Source: Kineosporia rhizophila
Lineage (GTDB): Bacteria > Actinomycetota > Actinomycetes > Actinomycetales > Kineosporiaceae
DNA: 64,000 nt
Direction: 5' to 3'
Assembly (NCBI RefSeq): GCF_021277265.1
Contig: NZ_JAJSOH010000008.1
Coordinates: 230,872 to 294,871, forward strand
A program made the translations under genes and the position numbers. Below are positions 17,156-26,748 of this stretch, piece after piece. Each line of letters starts with the position of its first letter. Within the stretch, counting starts at the first letter, position 1. The notes under the pieces are model-generated. The model was given only the letters and a program-made list of their open reading frames with translations. It ran no database searches and was not told the DNA's origin.

Positions 17156-18865
17156 TCAGCCCGTCGGCACCTCCAGTGCGACCACCAGCGCCCGGTGCGG
17201 TGAGCCGCTGATGTCGACCGTGGCGGTCGAGGCGACGCCGATGCCCTCGTCGACCAGCAGGTGGTCGGCGGGCGTGACCGGCAGCGGCGACCAGGCCGGC
17301 CAGGTCGGGCGCAGGCCCTTGCCGACCACGTCGGCGGCGTCTTCCCAGCCCGCCTTCTCGAGCGCCCGGAAAGCGGGCTGCCAGGGCGCCGCGTTGAGGT
17401 CGCCGACCAGGAACGAGCCGGTCTCGGCCCCGGCCACCTTCTGCTCGGCCAGCCGGCGTAGGTCGGCCCGCCAGTCGGGGCCGGGCATCAGCACTCCGCC
17501 CGGCATCTGCGCGACGGTGAGGCCGATCCGCGCGGTGCCGGCCTCCAGCACCCCCGAGGCCGCGGGCTTGCTGAAGCCCTCGAGCTCGGTCAGGTCCGAG
17601 ACCGCCAGCCGGCTCCAGATCCCGATGCCGTTGCTGCCCTCACTGCCCACCTGGACGATGCCCTGGGCCGGGGCCTGCCGGTCGAGCCCGGCCTCGGTGA
17701 GGTCGTGGGCCAGGGTGGTGTTGAGCCCGGTGACCACCACCACGTCGGCCGCGTAGTCCCGGGCCGCGTCGGCGATCGCGTTCGCGTCGGCCGCGCCGTG
17801 CGAGCCCTCCACGGTGAGAACCCGGACGGTGGCCAGGTTGCCCGCGGGGGCGTCGCGCGAGGAGGCGTAGCCGGCCACCATCGCCCAGGGCAGCAGGGCG
17901 GCCACCGCAGCGATGCCGGTGGGGATCCAGTGCTTGCCGCTGAGGCCGATCGCGAGCACCGGCAGGGCGAAGATGGCGACCAGCGGGGCGAGCGCCGAGG
18001 GGGCGGTGAGCAACGGAGAGGCCGAGTCGACGAACATCGTGGCCGACCACAGCCCCAGCAGCAGAGCAACGCCGGTCAGCCCGATCGCGATACGGCGGTG
18101 CCGGCGCGGGTCGACCGGCCGGCGCGGCTCGGGTTCTTCGTGCTCTTCGAACTGGTCGTCGAACTCGTCCTCGAAGCCGTCGTGCTCCTCGTCGAAGTGT
18201 TCGTCGAAGTGTTCGTCGAGGGGTTCGTCCGGAGAGGGGCGCAGACGGGCGCCACGGTCGCGGCGCGACGTGGTGCTCCCAGGCCGGGGTAGAGCATTTT
18301 CACGAGCCTGAGGACGTCGTCCGGTCTCGGTCGGTGCGTCGGTGCGGTCGATCGGGTGGTTGCCGGTGCGGTCGGGGAGGTCTTCGCGGCGCATCTGGAC
18401 GCCGTTGAACGGGGTCGGGCGCGCGGGGAAGCGCTCGCTCAGGGGGCCGCGTTCGGGCTTCTCCGGCTGGCGCGCGGTCTGCGGTTCCGGATCGTCCCAG
18501 GGCCGGGGGGCCTGTCGTTGCGCTCCTCGCCCGGGGGCCGGGTTCTGCTGATGAGGGCCCGGAATGCGTTGACCGACACTGGGCCTCGGCTGCTCCGGGG
18601 CTGCGCCCGGGCGCGCGGGACCCTCGGGTCCCGCCGGCTGGTCGAACCACGAGCCGCTGCCGCCGGCACCCGGACGACCGGCCCCGGGACGACCGCTGGG
18701 GGGCATCGCGGGCTGGGCCGGGCGGGTGGGTTGCTCGCCGGTGCGGGCGCGCTCGGCCGCCTCACGCTCGGCCCGCAGTTCACGGCGGGTCTTGCGGGGC
18801 TGCTGCGGTGCGGCGCCGTTCTCCGGAGCGCGGCTGGATCCGCGTTCAGGGGAGCGGCCGTCCAT
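17156..18865 (-). CDS. Membrane-anchored endonuclease/exonuclease/phosphatase family protein
   Basis: 569 aa. Residues 1-245 are disordered, rich in Pro, Arg, Gly and Gln, with a strongly acidic stretch near 215-245 that repeats DEHFDEHFDEEHDG. Three hydrophobic segments at about 260-345 should anchor it in the membrane. The C-terminal 220 residues resemble an EEP domain: VVVVTGLN, GIGIWSRL, FLVGDLNAAPWQPAFRAL and TPADHLLV, with the usual Asp, Asn and His. The catalytic domain is probably outside the cell, as in many actinobacterial EEP proteins. Substrate unknown. ATG 18865 is preceded by TAACTT at 8 nt, suggesting a leaderless start. Confidence 0.75.
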   Translation of the reverse strand: MDGRSPERGSSRAPENGAAPQQPRKTRRELRAEREAAERARTGEQPTRPAQPAMPPSGRPGAGRPGAGGSGSWFDQPAGPEGPARPGAAPEQPRPSVGQRIPGPHQQNPAPGRGAQRQAPRPWDDPEPQTARQPEKPERGPLSERFPARPTPFNGVQMRREDLPDRTGNHPIDRTDAPTETGRRPQARENALPRPGSTTSRRDRGARLRPSPDEPLDEHFDEHFDEEHDGFEDEFDDQFEEHEEPEPRRPVDPRRHRRIAIGLTGVALLLGLWSATMFVDSASPLLTAPSALAPLVAIFALPVLAIGLSGKHWIPTGIAAVAALLPWAMVAGYASSRDAPAGNLATVRVLTVEGSHGAADANAIADAARDYAADVVVVTGLNTTLAHDLTEAGLDRQAPAQGIVQVGSEGSNGIGIWSRLAVSDLTELEGFSKPAASGVLEAGTARIGLTVAQMPGGVLMPGPDWRADLRRLAEQKVAGAETGSFLVGDLNAAPWQPAFRALEKAGWEDAADVVGKGLRPTWPAWSPLPVTPADHLLVDEGIGVASTATVDISGSPHRALVVALEVPTG

Positions 18866-18926
18866 GGCGTTACAAGTTATCGCAGTCGGCCGGGCTGCCG
18901 TACTTCCCCGACTCGCTCAGGGCCGA

Positions 18927-21542
18927 TCAGTGCGGGCGTCGGCGTTCGTCGGACACCGTGCGTAGTCGTTCCAGGAACTCGGGGGCGGTCATCGCGGCGC
19001 CGTAGGCCAGGCCCTGCCCCACGTCGCACCCCAGGTCGGCCAGCCGGTGCGCGGTCGCGGCCTCCTCGATGCCCTCGGCCACCACCCGGGCGTCCAGGCC
19101 GTGGGCCATCGCGATGGTGTGCTGCACGATCATCTCGGTGTTGGGGCGGGCCAGGTCGGCCACGAAGACCCGGTCCAGCTTGACCTCGTCCACCGGCAGT
19201 TGGCTGAGGTACGACAGCGAGGAGTACCCGGTGCCGAAGTCGTCGATCGACACCGACACCCCGTCGGCCCGCCAGCGGCCGAGCAGCCCGGCCGCCGCCG
19301 CGGGATCGGTCAGCAGCGACTGCTCGGTGATCTCCACCCGCAGCGCGGCCGGGGGCAGCGACTGCCGGTTCAGGGCCGCCCAGACCCGGCCGGGCAGGTC
19401 CTCGTCGCGCAGGTCGCCGGCGTCCAGGTTGACGCTCACCGGCACCTGGTAGCCCGCCTGCCACCACGACGAGCAGGCCTCCAGGGCCCGGTCGAGGATC
19501 AGCGCGGCCATCGGCCGGTTCAGGCCGGTGCGCTCGGCCAGGGGCAGGAAGGCGGCCGGCAGCAGCACCCCGTCCTGCGGGTGGCGCCAGCGCACCAGCG
19601 CCTCGGCCCCGACGATCTGCCCGGTGCGCAGGTCGACCTGGGGCTGCACGTGCACCTCGATGTCGCCCCGGACCAGGGCCTGGCGCAGTTCGCCGGTGCG
19701 GCGCAGCCGCTCGCTGCCGTCGTCGCCCGCCGGGTCGTAGTGAGCCAGGCCGCTGCGCGTGCGCTGGGCGTGGTGCAGCGCCACGTCGGCCCGCCGCAGC
19801 AGGTCACCGCCGGTGCTGCCGGTGCCCTCCGGGCTGGTCGCGATGCCGATGCTGGCCGCCACGTGCAGCCGTGAGCCGCCCACGTCGAACGGCTCGCGCA
19901 GCGCCGCCCGCAACGCCAGCGCGGCCGACTGCGCCTGCACCCGGTCGGCCCCGGGCAGCAGCGCGGCGAACTCGTCGCTGCCCAGCCGGGCCAGCATCTG
20001 CTCGGGGCGCAGGGCCGACCGCAGCCGGGCCCCGACGGCGGCCAGCAGCCGGTCGCCGGTGGCGTGCCCCAGCGCCTCGTTCACGTCCTTGAAGTTGTCC
20101 AGGTCGACCAGCAGCAGGCCGGTGCCCGGGCGGTCGGCGCGGGCCGGCCCGTCGCCCGGGGCGGCCAGGGCCTCGGACAGGGCCCAGCGGTTGGCCAGCC
20201 CGGTGAGCTCGTCGGTGCTGGGCCGCGGCGGGCAGGCCAGGGCGCGCTCGCGATCGGCCCGCAGCGCCTCGCGGGTCCGGAACACGGCCGCCACCAGGCA
20301 GACCAGGGCGATCCCGGCTCCGACCCGAGGGGCCTGGGGCAGGGCCAGCGACACCGCCACCAGCACCGCGCACCCGGCCACGACCAGGGCCGCCGGCCCG
20401 TCGCCGCGGGGGCCGGGCAGCAGGCGGGGCAACCCGGCCCAGCGCCTCGTCCGGCCGCTCCGGAACCCGCTCGGGCCCGCCCCGGCGCCCCAGCCGACGA
20501 TGGCGTGCCCGAGCAGCACCAGCAGCCCGGTCCAGGCCGGGGCCGAGGTGGCCGGGTCCAGCGCGCTGAGCAGGGCCGGGCTGCCGCTGGCCCGGAAACT
20601 GAGCAGGTCGGCCACGGTGACGGCGATCAACCCGACGGCCAGCCAGTGCAGCTGCGAGCGCAGCGGACGGCTGGTGGCCGCCATCGTGGTCACCGCCAGC
20701 ACGAACACCACCACGTCGACCAGCAGGGGCACCCAGGGCACCGGAGCCGTCGGCCCGGTCAGCGCCGCCGAGGTGCGGTAGGTCAGGGCCAGCTCCACGG
20801 CCAGCACCCCGAGCGCCAGCGCGCCGGTGACCACCACGGCCGCGTCCAGGCCGTCGCTGCGGGCCCAGCGGGGCGACCCGCCACGCAGCAGCATCACCAC
20901 GCCGGCCACCTGGCCGATCCGGCCGATCGTGATCGCGGCGACCACCAGACCCGCGTGGGCCGGGTCGGTGGCGGCCCACCCGGCGACGGCCAGGGCCATC
21001 GCCGCGTAGCTGCCGGCCATCACCCGCCAGGCCCGCGCCACGATCGGCGAGACCAGCTCCCGCCGGGCCGAGCGGAGCAGGCACAGGGCGGTGCACAGCA
21101 TCACGAACGGGGCGGCGACGGCCAGCGTGTGCCGGGGGTCGGGCGGGGTGATCGGCATGACCGCCAGGGCCGCGCCGAGGATCACGACCACCTGCAGCAG
21201 CGAGAGGGCCAGGCCCCAGCGGTGCGACGGCTCCGGGGCCGGGTCGGACGCCGGCCCGGTCACGGTACCGGCCGGAAACCCTTCCCTTTCGGGCATGTCG
21301 TCGCGCTCGGTGACATCGCTGTCAGTCGGGCGCAGGCGCTCCGGTTCGGGGCCGGCCGGACGCGGTACCGATGCGGTGCCGGTGCGTCCCGGGGCCGGCG
21401 CGGCCACCGTGCGGATCTCGGTGGTCACGCTCTGACCTGGCGATTCGGGGGCAATCACGATCGGATCGGACATTTTCGCCACGGTGACCGAACGGCTGTC
21501 GTCCGGTCGCGTCATGCCCATGCGAACAGTGTTGGCCGTCAC
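18927..21542 (-). CDS. Membrane GGDEF-EAL cyclic-di-GMP protein
   Basis: 871 aa. Residues 1-100 are a disordered cytoplasmic tail. About ten hydrophobic segments follow to residue 410. The GGDEF domain has GSDEF at 521-525, one substitution from consensus and usually compatible with diguanylate cyclase activity. The EAL domain keeps EALVRW (E647), ITEQSLL, IDDFGTGYSSLSYL, VKLD and VAEGIEE, so phosphodiesterase activity is likely. Which activity dominates cannot be told. Start uncertain: GTG 21542 is the first; later in-frame ATGs exist within the first 24 codons. An AT-rich patch (ATAATTTTAA, minus strand) near 21590 may belong to its promoter. It ends 61 nt before the EEP gene, so the two may be co-transcribed. 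Confidence 0.88.
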   Translation of the reverse strand: MTANTVRMGMTRPDDSRSVTVAKMSDPIVIAPESPGQSVTTEIRTVAAPAPGRTGTASVPRPAGPEPERLRPTDSDVTERDDMPEREGFPAGTVTGPASDPAPEPSHRWGLALSLLQVVVILGAALAVMPITPPDPRHTLAVAAPFVMLCTALCLLRSARRELVSPIVARAWRVMAGSYAAMALAVAGWAATDPAHAGLVVAAITIGRIGQVAGVVMLLRGGSPRWARSDGLDAAVVVTGALALGVLAVELALTYRTSAALTGPTAPVPWVPLLVDVVVFVLAVTTMAATSRPLRSQLHWLAVGLIAVTVADLLSFRASGSPALLSALDPATSAPAWTGLLVLLGHAIVGWGAGAGPSGFRSGRTRRWAGLPRLLPGPRGDGPAALVVAGCAVLVAVSLALPQAPRVGAGIALVCLVAAVFRTREALRADRERALACPPRPSTDELTGLANRWALSEALAAPGDGPARADRPGTGLLLVDLDNFKDVNEALGHATGDRLLAAVGARLRSALRPEQMLARLGSDEFAALLPGADRVQAQSAALALRAALREPFDVGGSRLHVAASIGIATSPEGTGSTGGDLLRRADVALHHAQRTRSGLAHYDPAGDDGSERLRRTGELRQALVRGDIEVHVQPQVDLRTGQIVGAEALVRWRHPQDGVLLPAAFLPLAERTGLNRPMAALILDRALEACSSWWQAGYQVPVSVNLDAGDLRDEDLPGRVWAALNRQSLPPAALRVEITEQSLLTDPAAAAGLLGRWRADGVSVSIDDFGTGYSSLSYLSQLPVDEVKLDRVFVADLARPNTEMIVQHTIAMAHGLDARVVAEGIEEAATAHRLADLGCDVGQGLAYGAAMTAPEFLERLRTVSDERRRPH

Positions 21543-21628
21543 AGCAACCCCGGCAACCGAAACGCATCAATGCCATCAAGCGGTGTCAGTTAAAATTATC
21601 GGCCACGCTGCGTGACATCCAGCCGGAT

Positions 21629-22297
21629 TCACCGGTCGCGCGGGGTCCAAAGGCTTGGCCAGGCCACACCCAGCTCCTTGGCGAGGTCACGCAGCAGAGG
21701 CAGCGAGACGCCGACCACACCGTGGAAATCGCCCTCGATCCCGGAGACGAACGGTCCGCCCAGGCCGTCCACGGTGAACGCGCCGGCCACGGCGAGCGGT
21801 TCGCCGGTGGCCACGTAGGCCTCGATCTCGGCGTCGGTGACCTTGGCGAAGTGGACCGTGGTGACCGAGACCGCGCCCAGCGTGCCGCCGGTGCCGCCCT
21901 CGTCCTCGTCGCGCAGGTCGATCAGCCAGTGGCCGGTGCACAGCCGCCCGCTGCGACCGCGCATCTCCTTCCAGCGCCGGACCGCCTCGTCGGCGTCGGC
22001 GGGCTTGCCCAGGGCGGCGCCGTCCAGGTCGAGCACGGAGTCGCAGCCCAGCACCAGGCCGGGCGCCGGGCCGTCCTCGTCGAAGTACTCACGCTGGGCG
22101 GCACCGGCCACGTTCTCGGCCTTCTCCTTGGCCAGGAGCAGGGCCACGTCCTCGGGGTCGGTCACCCCGGTACGGGCCAGGACGGCCGGCTCGTCGACCG
22201 AGGAGACGCGGACCGACGGTTCGATCCCGGCCGAGCGCAGCGTGGCCAGCCGGGCCGGGGAGGCCGAGGCCAGGGTCAGGGGGGTATGAGTGCTCAC
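21629..22297 (-). CDS. maf: Maf-like nucleotide pyrophosphatase
   Basis: 222 aa. Maf proteins hydrolyse non-canonical or modified nucleoside triphosphates. LTLASASPARLATLRSAG is the N-terminal Maf signature. VLGCDSVLDLDGAALGKP, RGRSGRLCTGH and GEPLAVAGAFTVDGLGG are the conserved active-site segments. It lies downstream of the carboxylase beta and epsilon genes on the same strand, 55 nt after the epsilon stop, as in mycobacteria. GTG 22297 is placed by the family N-terminus; no ribosome binding site is obvious. Confidence 0.9.
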   Translation of the reverse strand: MSTHTPLTLASASPARLATLRSAGIEPSVRVSSVDEPAVLARTGVTDPEDVALLLAKEKAENVAGAAQREYFDEDGPAPGLVLGCDSVLDLDGAALGKPADADEAVRRWKEMRGRSGRLCTGHWLIDLRDEDEGGTGGTLGAVSVTTVHFAKVTDAEIEAYVATGEPLAVAGAFTVDGLGGPFVSGIEGDFHGVVGVSLPLLRDLAKELGVAWPSLWTPRDR

Positions 22298-22352
22298 GGC
22301 CGACAGTGAAGCAGCCCGGTGCGGCCGCGCCACATCGGCCACCCGTCTGCGA

Positions 22353-22583
22353 TCAGCGGGTCCGGCCCGATGCCCGCCAGGCTCCCGGCCCGGGGGAGAC
22401 CGGCCGGCGCAGTAGAGAGCCCCGATCCGCCCAGGCCGAACCCGACCGCTTCCCAGGCGCACCCTCGTCCTCAGTTGCTGAACCGACCGCACTGATCACG
22501 GCGAGCAGCGCCGCGATCTCCTCGGCCGACGCATCTCCCCGGACCAGGTGCAACGCAGGCCGGCCCCCCTCGTCCTCAGGCAT
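22353..22583 (-). CDS. accE: Acyl-CoA carboxylase epsilon subunit
   Basis: 76 aa. The N-terminal third LHLVRGDASAEEIAALLAVI matches the short conserved core of actinobacterial AccE proteins, which stabilise or stimulate the alpha-beta complex. The rest is low-complexity and basic, ending in Trp, Arg and Pro residues. GAGGGG lies about 7 nt before the ATG. The gene begins 12 nt after the beta subunit stop. Small size and variable tail are normal for the family. Confidence 0.75.
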   Translation of the reverse strand: MPEDEGGRPALHLVRGDASAEEIAALLAVISAVGSATEDEGAPGKRSGSAWADRGSLLRRPVSPGPGAWRASGRTR

Positions 22584-22595
22584 TCCGGACCCCTC

Positions 22596-24206
22596 TCACA
22601 GCGGGATGTTGCCGTGCTTCTTGGGCAGCGCCTGCTCGCGCTTGTTCCGCAGGGCCCGCAGCGCCCGCACCACGTGCTCGCGGGTGCGCGAGGGCTGGAT
22701 CACCGCGTCGACGTACCCCCGCTCGGCCGCGATGTACGGGTTGGCCAGCGTGTCCTCGTACTCGGTGACGAACGACTGGCGGGCCGTCTCGACGTCCCCG
22801 CCCTCGCTCATCACCTTCTTGATCTCGTTGCGGTACAGGATGTTCACCGCGCCCTGGGCTCCCATCACCGCGATCTGCGCCGTGGGCCAGGCCAGGTTGA
22901 TGTCCGCGCCCAGGTGCTTGGAGCCCATCACGTCGTACGCCCCGCCGTACGCCTTACGGGTGATCACCGTGACCAGGGGGACCGTGGCCTCGGCGTAGGC
23001 GTAGATCAGCTTGGCGCCGCGCCGGATGATGCCGTTCCACTCCTGGTCGGTGCCCGGCAGGAAGCCCGGAACGTCGACCAGCGTGAGCACCGGGATGTTG
23101 AACGCGTCGCAGGTACGCACGAACCGCGCCGCCTTCTCCGAGGCGTTGATGTCCAGGCAGCCGGCGAACTGCATCGGCTGGTTGGCCACCACCCCCACCG
23201 GGTGACCCTCGACCCGTCCGAAACCGACCAGGATGTTCGGCGCGAACAGGGCGTGCACCTCGAGGAACTCGCCCTCGTCGAGGACGTGCTCGATCACCGT
23301 GTGCATGTCGTACGGCTGGTTCGCCGAGTCGGGGATGAACGCGTCCAGCGCGTCGTCCGGGACGAAGTCCTCCTCCGGGCCACCGAGAACGGGCGCGTCG
23401 GAGAGGTTGTTGTCGGGGAGGTAAGAGACCAGCGTGCGCACGTACTCCAGGGCGTCGGCCTCGTCCGAGCCCAGGTAGTGCGCGTTGCCCGACAGGGTGT
23501 TGTGGGTGCGCGCGCCGCCCAGTTCCTCGAAGGTGACCTCTTCACCGGTGACGGTGCGGATCACGTCCGGGCCGGTGATGAACATGTGCGAGGTCTGGTC
23601 GACCATCACCACGAAGTCGGTGAGCGCCGGGCCGTAGACGTGACCGCCGGCAGCCGCCCCCATGATGAGCGAGATCTGCGGGATGACCCCGGACGCCTTC
23701 ACGTGGCGGGCGAAGATCTCGGCGTACAGGCCGAGCGAGACCACACCCTCCTGGATGCGCGCGCCGCCGCCCTCGTTGATCCCGATCAGGGGGACACCGG
23801 TCTTCACGGCCAGATCCTGGACCTTGACGATCTTCTCGCCGTAGACCTCGCCCAGCGCACCGCCGTAGATCGTGGCGTCCTGGCTGAACACGCACACCTG
23901 ACGGCCGTCGATCGTTCCGTACCCCGTGATCACGCCGTCGCCGTAAGGACGCTTCTTCTCCATGCCGAAGGCGGTCGAGCGGTGCCGCGCCAGCTCGTCC
24001 AGCTCGACGAACGAGCCCGGGTCGAGCAGGGCCTCCAGCCGCTCCCGGGCGGTCTGCTTGCCCTTGGCGTGCTGCTTCTCCACCGCCCGGGCGGAACCGG
24101 CGTGCACGGCCTCGTCCACCCGGCGGTGGAAGTCGGCCAGCTTGCCCGCGGTGGTGTGCACGTCGATGTCCTCGGGCACCTCGGGACCGGACGCTGCTTC
24201 CGACAT
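22596..24206 (-). CDS. accD5: Propionyl/acyl-CoA carboxylase beta subunit
   Basis: 536 aa. It is the carboxyltransferase that moves CO2 from biotin to acyl-CoA, giving methylmalonyl-CoA or malonyl-CoA. Conserved [13 protein letters not shown] and [15 protein letters not shown] form the acyl-CoA oxyanion sites, and [19 protein letters not shown] the biotin side. The specificity residue before VMGSKHLG is Asp (D425), the state that favours propionyl-CoA in Streptomyces PccB (D422). ATG 24206 has AGGAG 8 nt upstream; GTG 24209 directly precedes it. It heads the beta-epsilon-maf run and is divergent from birA, whose product biotinylates the alpha subunit. Confidence 0.93.
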   Translation of the reverse strand: MSEAASGPEVPEDIDVHTTAGKLADFHRRVDEAVHAGSARAVEKQHAKGKQTARERLEALLDPGSFVELDELARHRSTAFGMEKKRPYGDGVITGYGTIDGRQVCVFSQDATIYGGALGEVYGEKIVKVQDLAVKTGVPLIGINEGGGARIQEGVVSLGLYAEIFARHVKASGVIPQISLIMGAAAGGHVYGPALTDFVVMVDQTSHMFITGPDVIRTVTGEEVTFEELGGARTHNTLSGNAHYLGSDEADALEYVRTLVSYLPDNNLSDAPVLGGPEEDFVPDDALDAFIPDSANQPYDMHTVIEHVLDEGEFLEVHALFAPNILVGFGRVEGHPVGVVANQPMQFAGCLDINASEKAARFVRTCDAFNIPVLTLVDVPGFLPGTDQEWNGIIRRGAKLIYAYAEATVPLVTVITRKAYGGAYDVMGSKHLGADINLAWPTAQIAVMGAQGAVNILYRNEIKKVMSEGGDVETARQSFVTEYEDTLANPYIAAERGYVDAVIQPSRTREHVVRALRALRNKREQALPKKHGNIPL

Positions 24207-24300
24207 CACGTGACTCCTAGGTCGCTGGACTGGGAGCGAGAGTAGCCCGCAGGGGGCCTGTTCAACTGGGCCCGGATCGGGACGCAGGTCACAACGGTCC

Positions 24301-24306
24301 TATCCT
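24301..24306 (+). promoter_or_regulatory. -10 box of a probable leaderless birA transcript
   Basis: TATCCT ends 6 nt before the ATG at 24313, leaving no room for a ribosome binding site. Confidence 0.6.
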
Positions 24307-24312
24307 TTCCGC

Positions 24313-25161
24313 ATGCCGACCGGTGCCTGGGAAGACCTCGAACGCCCGCCCCTGCGGCAGGCGGCGCTGCGCGCGGCGCTGACCTCCGGGCCGCAGGCGT
24401 GGCGCTCGGTCGACGTGGTCACTGAGACCGGTTCCACCAACGCCGACCTCCTCGAGCGGGCCCGGGCGGGCGAGCCGGCCGGAGCCGTGCTGGTCGCCGA
24501 CAGTCAGAACCAGGGACGAGGGCGGCTGGGCCGGGTCTGGTCGGTGCCCCCCAGGTCTGCGCTCACCTTCTCGGTGCTGGTGCGGCCCACCGCGCCGGTG
24601 GAGACCTGGAGCTGGCTGAACCTGGTCAGCGGGATCGCGGTCACCGACGCCCTGATCCGCGTCTGCGGGCTCCCGGCCACCCTGAAGTGGCCGAACGACG
24701 TGCTGCTGCCCGCCGGGGTCGCCAACGGCTACGCGGGCGACCGGCTGAAGGTGGCGGGCATCCTGTCCGAGGTCGTCGGCGACGCGGTGGTGATCGGGAT
24801 CGGGCTCAACGTCAGCCAGAGCACCGACGAACTGCCCGTGCCCACCGCCACCTCGCTGGGGCTGGCCGGCTCGGCCACCACCGACCGGGACACCGTGCTG
24901 CGGGCCGTGCTGCGCGCCCTGGCCGGCCGGCTGGCCGAGTTCGAGCAGGAGGGCGTGGCCGGCCTGGCCGCCACCTACCGGGAACGCTGCTCCACGATCG
25001 GTCTGGACGTGCGGGCCGACCTGCCCGGCGGCATCTCCCGCACCGGCCTGGCCGACGGGGTGGACGACAACGGCCGGCTGCTGCTGCGGCTGGCCGACGG
25101 TTCGTCCCAGGCGTTGTCCGCAGGCGACGTGGTGCACATCCGCAACCCGGAAACGGCATGA
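24313..25161 (+). CDS. birA: Biotin-[acetyl-CoA-carboxylase] ligase
   Basis: 282 aa. It attaches biotin to the AMKM lysine of the carboxylase alpha subunit. The biotinyl-AMP loop GRGRLGR is at about residue 68, KWPNDVLL and KVAGILSE follow, and a C-terminal SH3-like domain ends the protein. There is no N-terminal helix-turn-helix, so this is a monofunctional (group I) ligase and not the biotin operon repressor. It is divergent from the carboxylase beta gene. Confidence 0.93.
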   Translation: MPTGAWEDLERPPLRQAALRAALTSGPQAWRSVDVVTETGSTNADLLERARAGEPAGAVLVADSQNQGRGRLGRVWSVPPRSALTFSVLVRPTAPVETWSWLNLVSGIAVTDALIRVCGLPATLKWPNDVLLPAGVANGYAGDRLKVAGILSEVVGDAVVIGIGLNVSQSTDELPVPTATSLGLAGSATTDRDTVLRAVLRALAGRLAEFEQEGVAGLAATYRERCSTIGLDVRADLPGGISRTGLADGVDDNGRLLLRLADGSSQALSAGDVVHIRNPETA

Positions 25162-25168
25162 TCAGGGC

Positions 25169-25774
25169 ATGGGCTTCCCACCGCAACTGCTGGCCGACGA
25201 CGAGGAACTCGTCCTCGTCCTCCGGCGACACGTCAAGGTCATCGCCTGGCCGATCCTGCTGCTGGTCCTGATCCTCGCGCTGATCGGCGCGAGCTTCCTG
25301 CTCGATCAGACCCTGGTCACCCTGGTCGCCGCCGGCGTGGGCCTGGTGGCGGCGCTGCGCTGGGTGCTCTGGCCGGTCCTGGTCTGGTGGAACGAGATCT
25401 ACGTGCTCACCACCAAGCGGCTGATCCTGCGGCGCGGCGTGTTCAACCGCTCCGGGCACGACATGCCGCTGTCCCGGCTGAACGAGGTGTCGTTCGAGCA
25501 CAGCCTGTTCGAGCGGATGCTCGGCTGCGGCACGCTGAAGGTGGAGAACGCCAGCGACGGCGGCCCGCTGCTGCTCACCGACATCCCCAAGGTCGAGCTG
25601 GTGCAGCGCTCGCTCTACGAGCTGGCCGACGACCTGCGCGGGGTGCGGGGCGGCCCGCTCGACGAGTCGGTCGCGCGCAACCTGGACGAGGCGTTCGGCG
25701 ACGAGTACCAGTACCGGGGCACCCGGGACGCAGCCGCGTCCGACACCCCGGAAGACCCCCGGCGCCGCCGGTGA
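25169..25774 (+). CDS. PH-domain (bPH2/DUF304) membrane protein
   Basis: 201 aa. Two hydrophobic segments at about residues 24-70 anchor it. The pleckstrin-like bacterial PH domain follows, recognised by NEIYVLTTKRLILRRGVFNR and HDMPLSRLNEVSFEHSLFER. The C-terminal 40 residues are charged and likely disordered. Such proteins are of unknown function; a homologue follows birA in mycobacteria as I recall. It starts 7 nt after birA and its TGA overlaps the GTG of the cyclase gene (GTGA), so birA, PH protein and cyclase form one operon. Confidence 0.8.
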   Translation: MGFPPQLLADDEELVLVLRRHVKVIAWPILLLVLILALIGASFLLDQTLVTLVAAGVGLVAALRWVLWPVLVWWNEIYVLTTKRLILRRGVFNRSGHDMPLSRLNEVSFEHSLFERMLGCGTLKVENASDGGPLLLTDIPKVELVQRSLYELADDLRGVRGGPLDESVARNLDEAFGDEYQYRGTRDAAASDTPEDPRRRR

Positions 25775-26748
25775 GCGACCGCGAGGAGTTCACCTCCGCC
25801 CTGCTGGGTGGCCCCTGGACGCTGCGCCGCCGGGAGGTCGCCAAGCGGGTCGGCGTCTCGCTGCTGTCGGCCCGCAAGCTCTGGCGGGCCCTGGGCTTCC
25901 CCGGCGTGGACGACGACGAGGTGGCGTTCAACGAGACCGACGGCCGTGCGCTGGAGCGGGCGGTCGGCCTGGTCCGGCACGACCTGATCGACGAGGAGAC
26001 GGCGATCGCCTGCGCCCGCGCCCTGGGCCAGACCACCGACCGGCTGGTGTCGTGGCAGATCGACGCGCTGCTGGAGTACCTGGCCAGCCGCAGCCCGAGC
26101 GGTCAGCCGGACAACCCGCTGAAGCTGATCGAGCAGCTCACTCCCGAGCTGGAGGAGCTGCTGGTCTACTCGTTCCGCCGGCAGCTGGTCGCGGCGATCA
26201 GCCGGATCGACGCCTCTTCGGGGCGCCCGGCCGACGCGGTCACAGTGTGCTTCGCCGACCTGGTCGCCTACACCCGGCTCTCCCGCCGGCTGCCCCGCCG
26301 TGAGCTGTCCCGGCTGGTCCAGCGCTTCGAGGGGCTGGCGTCGGACGTGGTCACCGCGGGCGGTGGGCGGGTGATCAAGACGGTGGGCGACGAGGTGCTG
26401 TTCATCGCCCAGGACGCCAAGCGGGCCGCGCTGATCGCGCTGTCGATCTCGGCCCGGATGGCCGACGACGACCTGGTGCCCGACGTGCGGGTGGGCATGG
26501 TGCACGGCCCGGTGCTGCGCAGCCTGGGCGACGTGTACGGCACCACGGTGAACCTGGCCAGCCGGCTCACGTCGCTGGCCGAGCCGGGCACGGTGGTCAC
26601 CGACCCGGGCACGGCCAAGACCCTGGAGGACCACCCGGGCATCGAGCTGGTCGCCCAGCGTCCCCGCCTGGTGCGCGGTTTCGGTCAGGTGCAGCCGTTG
26701 CTGGTGGCGCCGATGGGCATCAGCCAGCAGCTGATCAAGGTCGATTGA
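25771..26748 (+). CDS. Class III adenylate cyclase
   Basis: 325 aa. Residues 1-140 are helical and contain an HTH-like segment (REVAKRVGVSLLSARKLWRALG) reminiscent of the N-terminal regulatory domains of Rv1264/Rv2212-type cyclases. The catalytic domain has both metal-binding Asp sites (CFADLVAYTRLS and KTVGDEVLF) and the transition-state Asn and Arg (VNLASRL). All canonical residues appear intact, so it should make cAMP as a soluble homodimer. The ligand sensed by the N-terminus is unknown. The GTG overlaps the previous stop. Its last 14 bp overlap the convergent GtrA-like gene. Confidence 0.85.
   Translation: MSDREEFTSALLGGPWTLRRREVAKRVGVSLLSARKLWRALGFPGVDDDEVAFNETDGRALERAVGLVRHDLIDEETAIACARALGQTTDRLVSWQIDALLEYLASRSPSGQPDNPLKLIEQLTPELEELLVYSFRRQLVAAISRIDASSGRPADAVTVCFADLVAYTRLSRRLPRRELSRLVQRFEGLASDVVTAGGGRVIKTVGDEVLFIAQDAKRAALIALSISARMADDDLVPDVRVGMVHGPVLRSLGDVYGTTVNLASRLTSLAEPGTVVTDPGTAKTLEDHPGIELVAQRPRLVRGFGQVQPLLVAPMGISQQLIKVD

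Noticed and set aside
24313..25161. BirA as repressor of biotin synthesis
   Set aside because: The N-terminal DNA-binding domain is missing, so only ligase function is supported.
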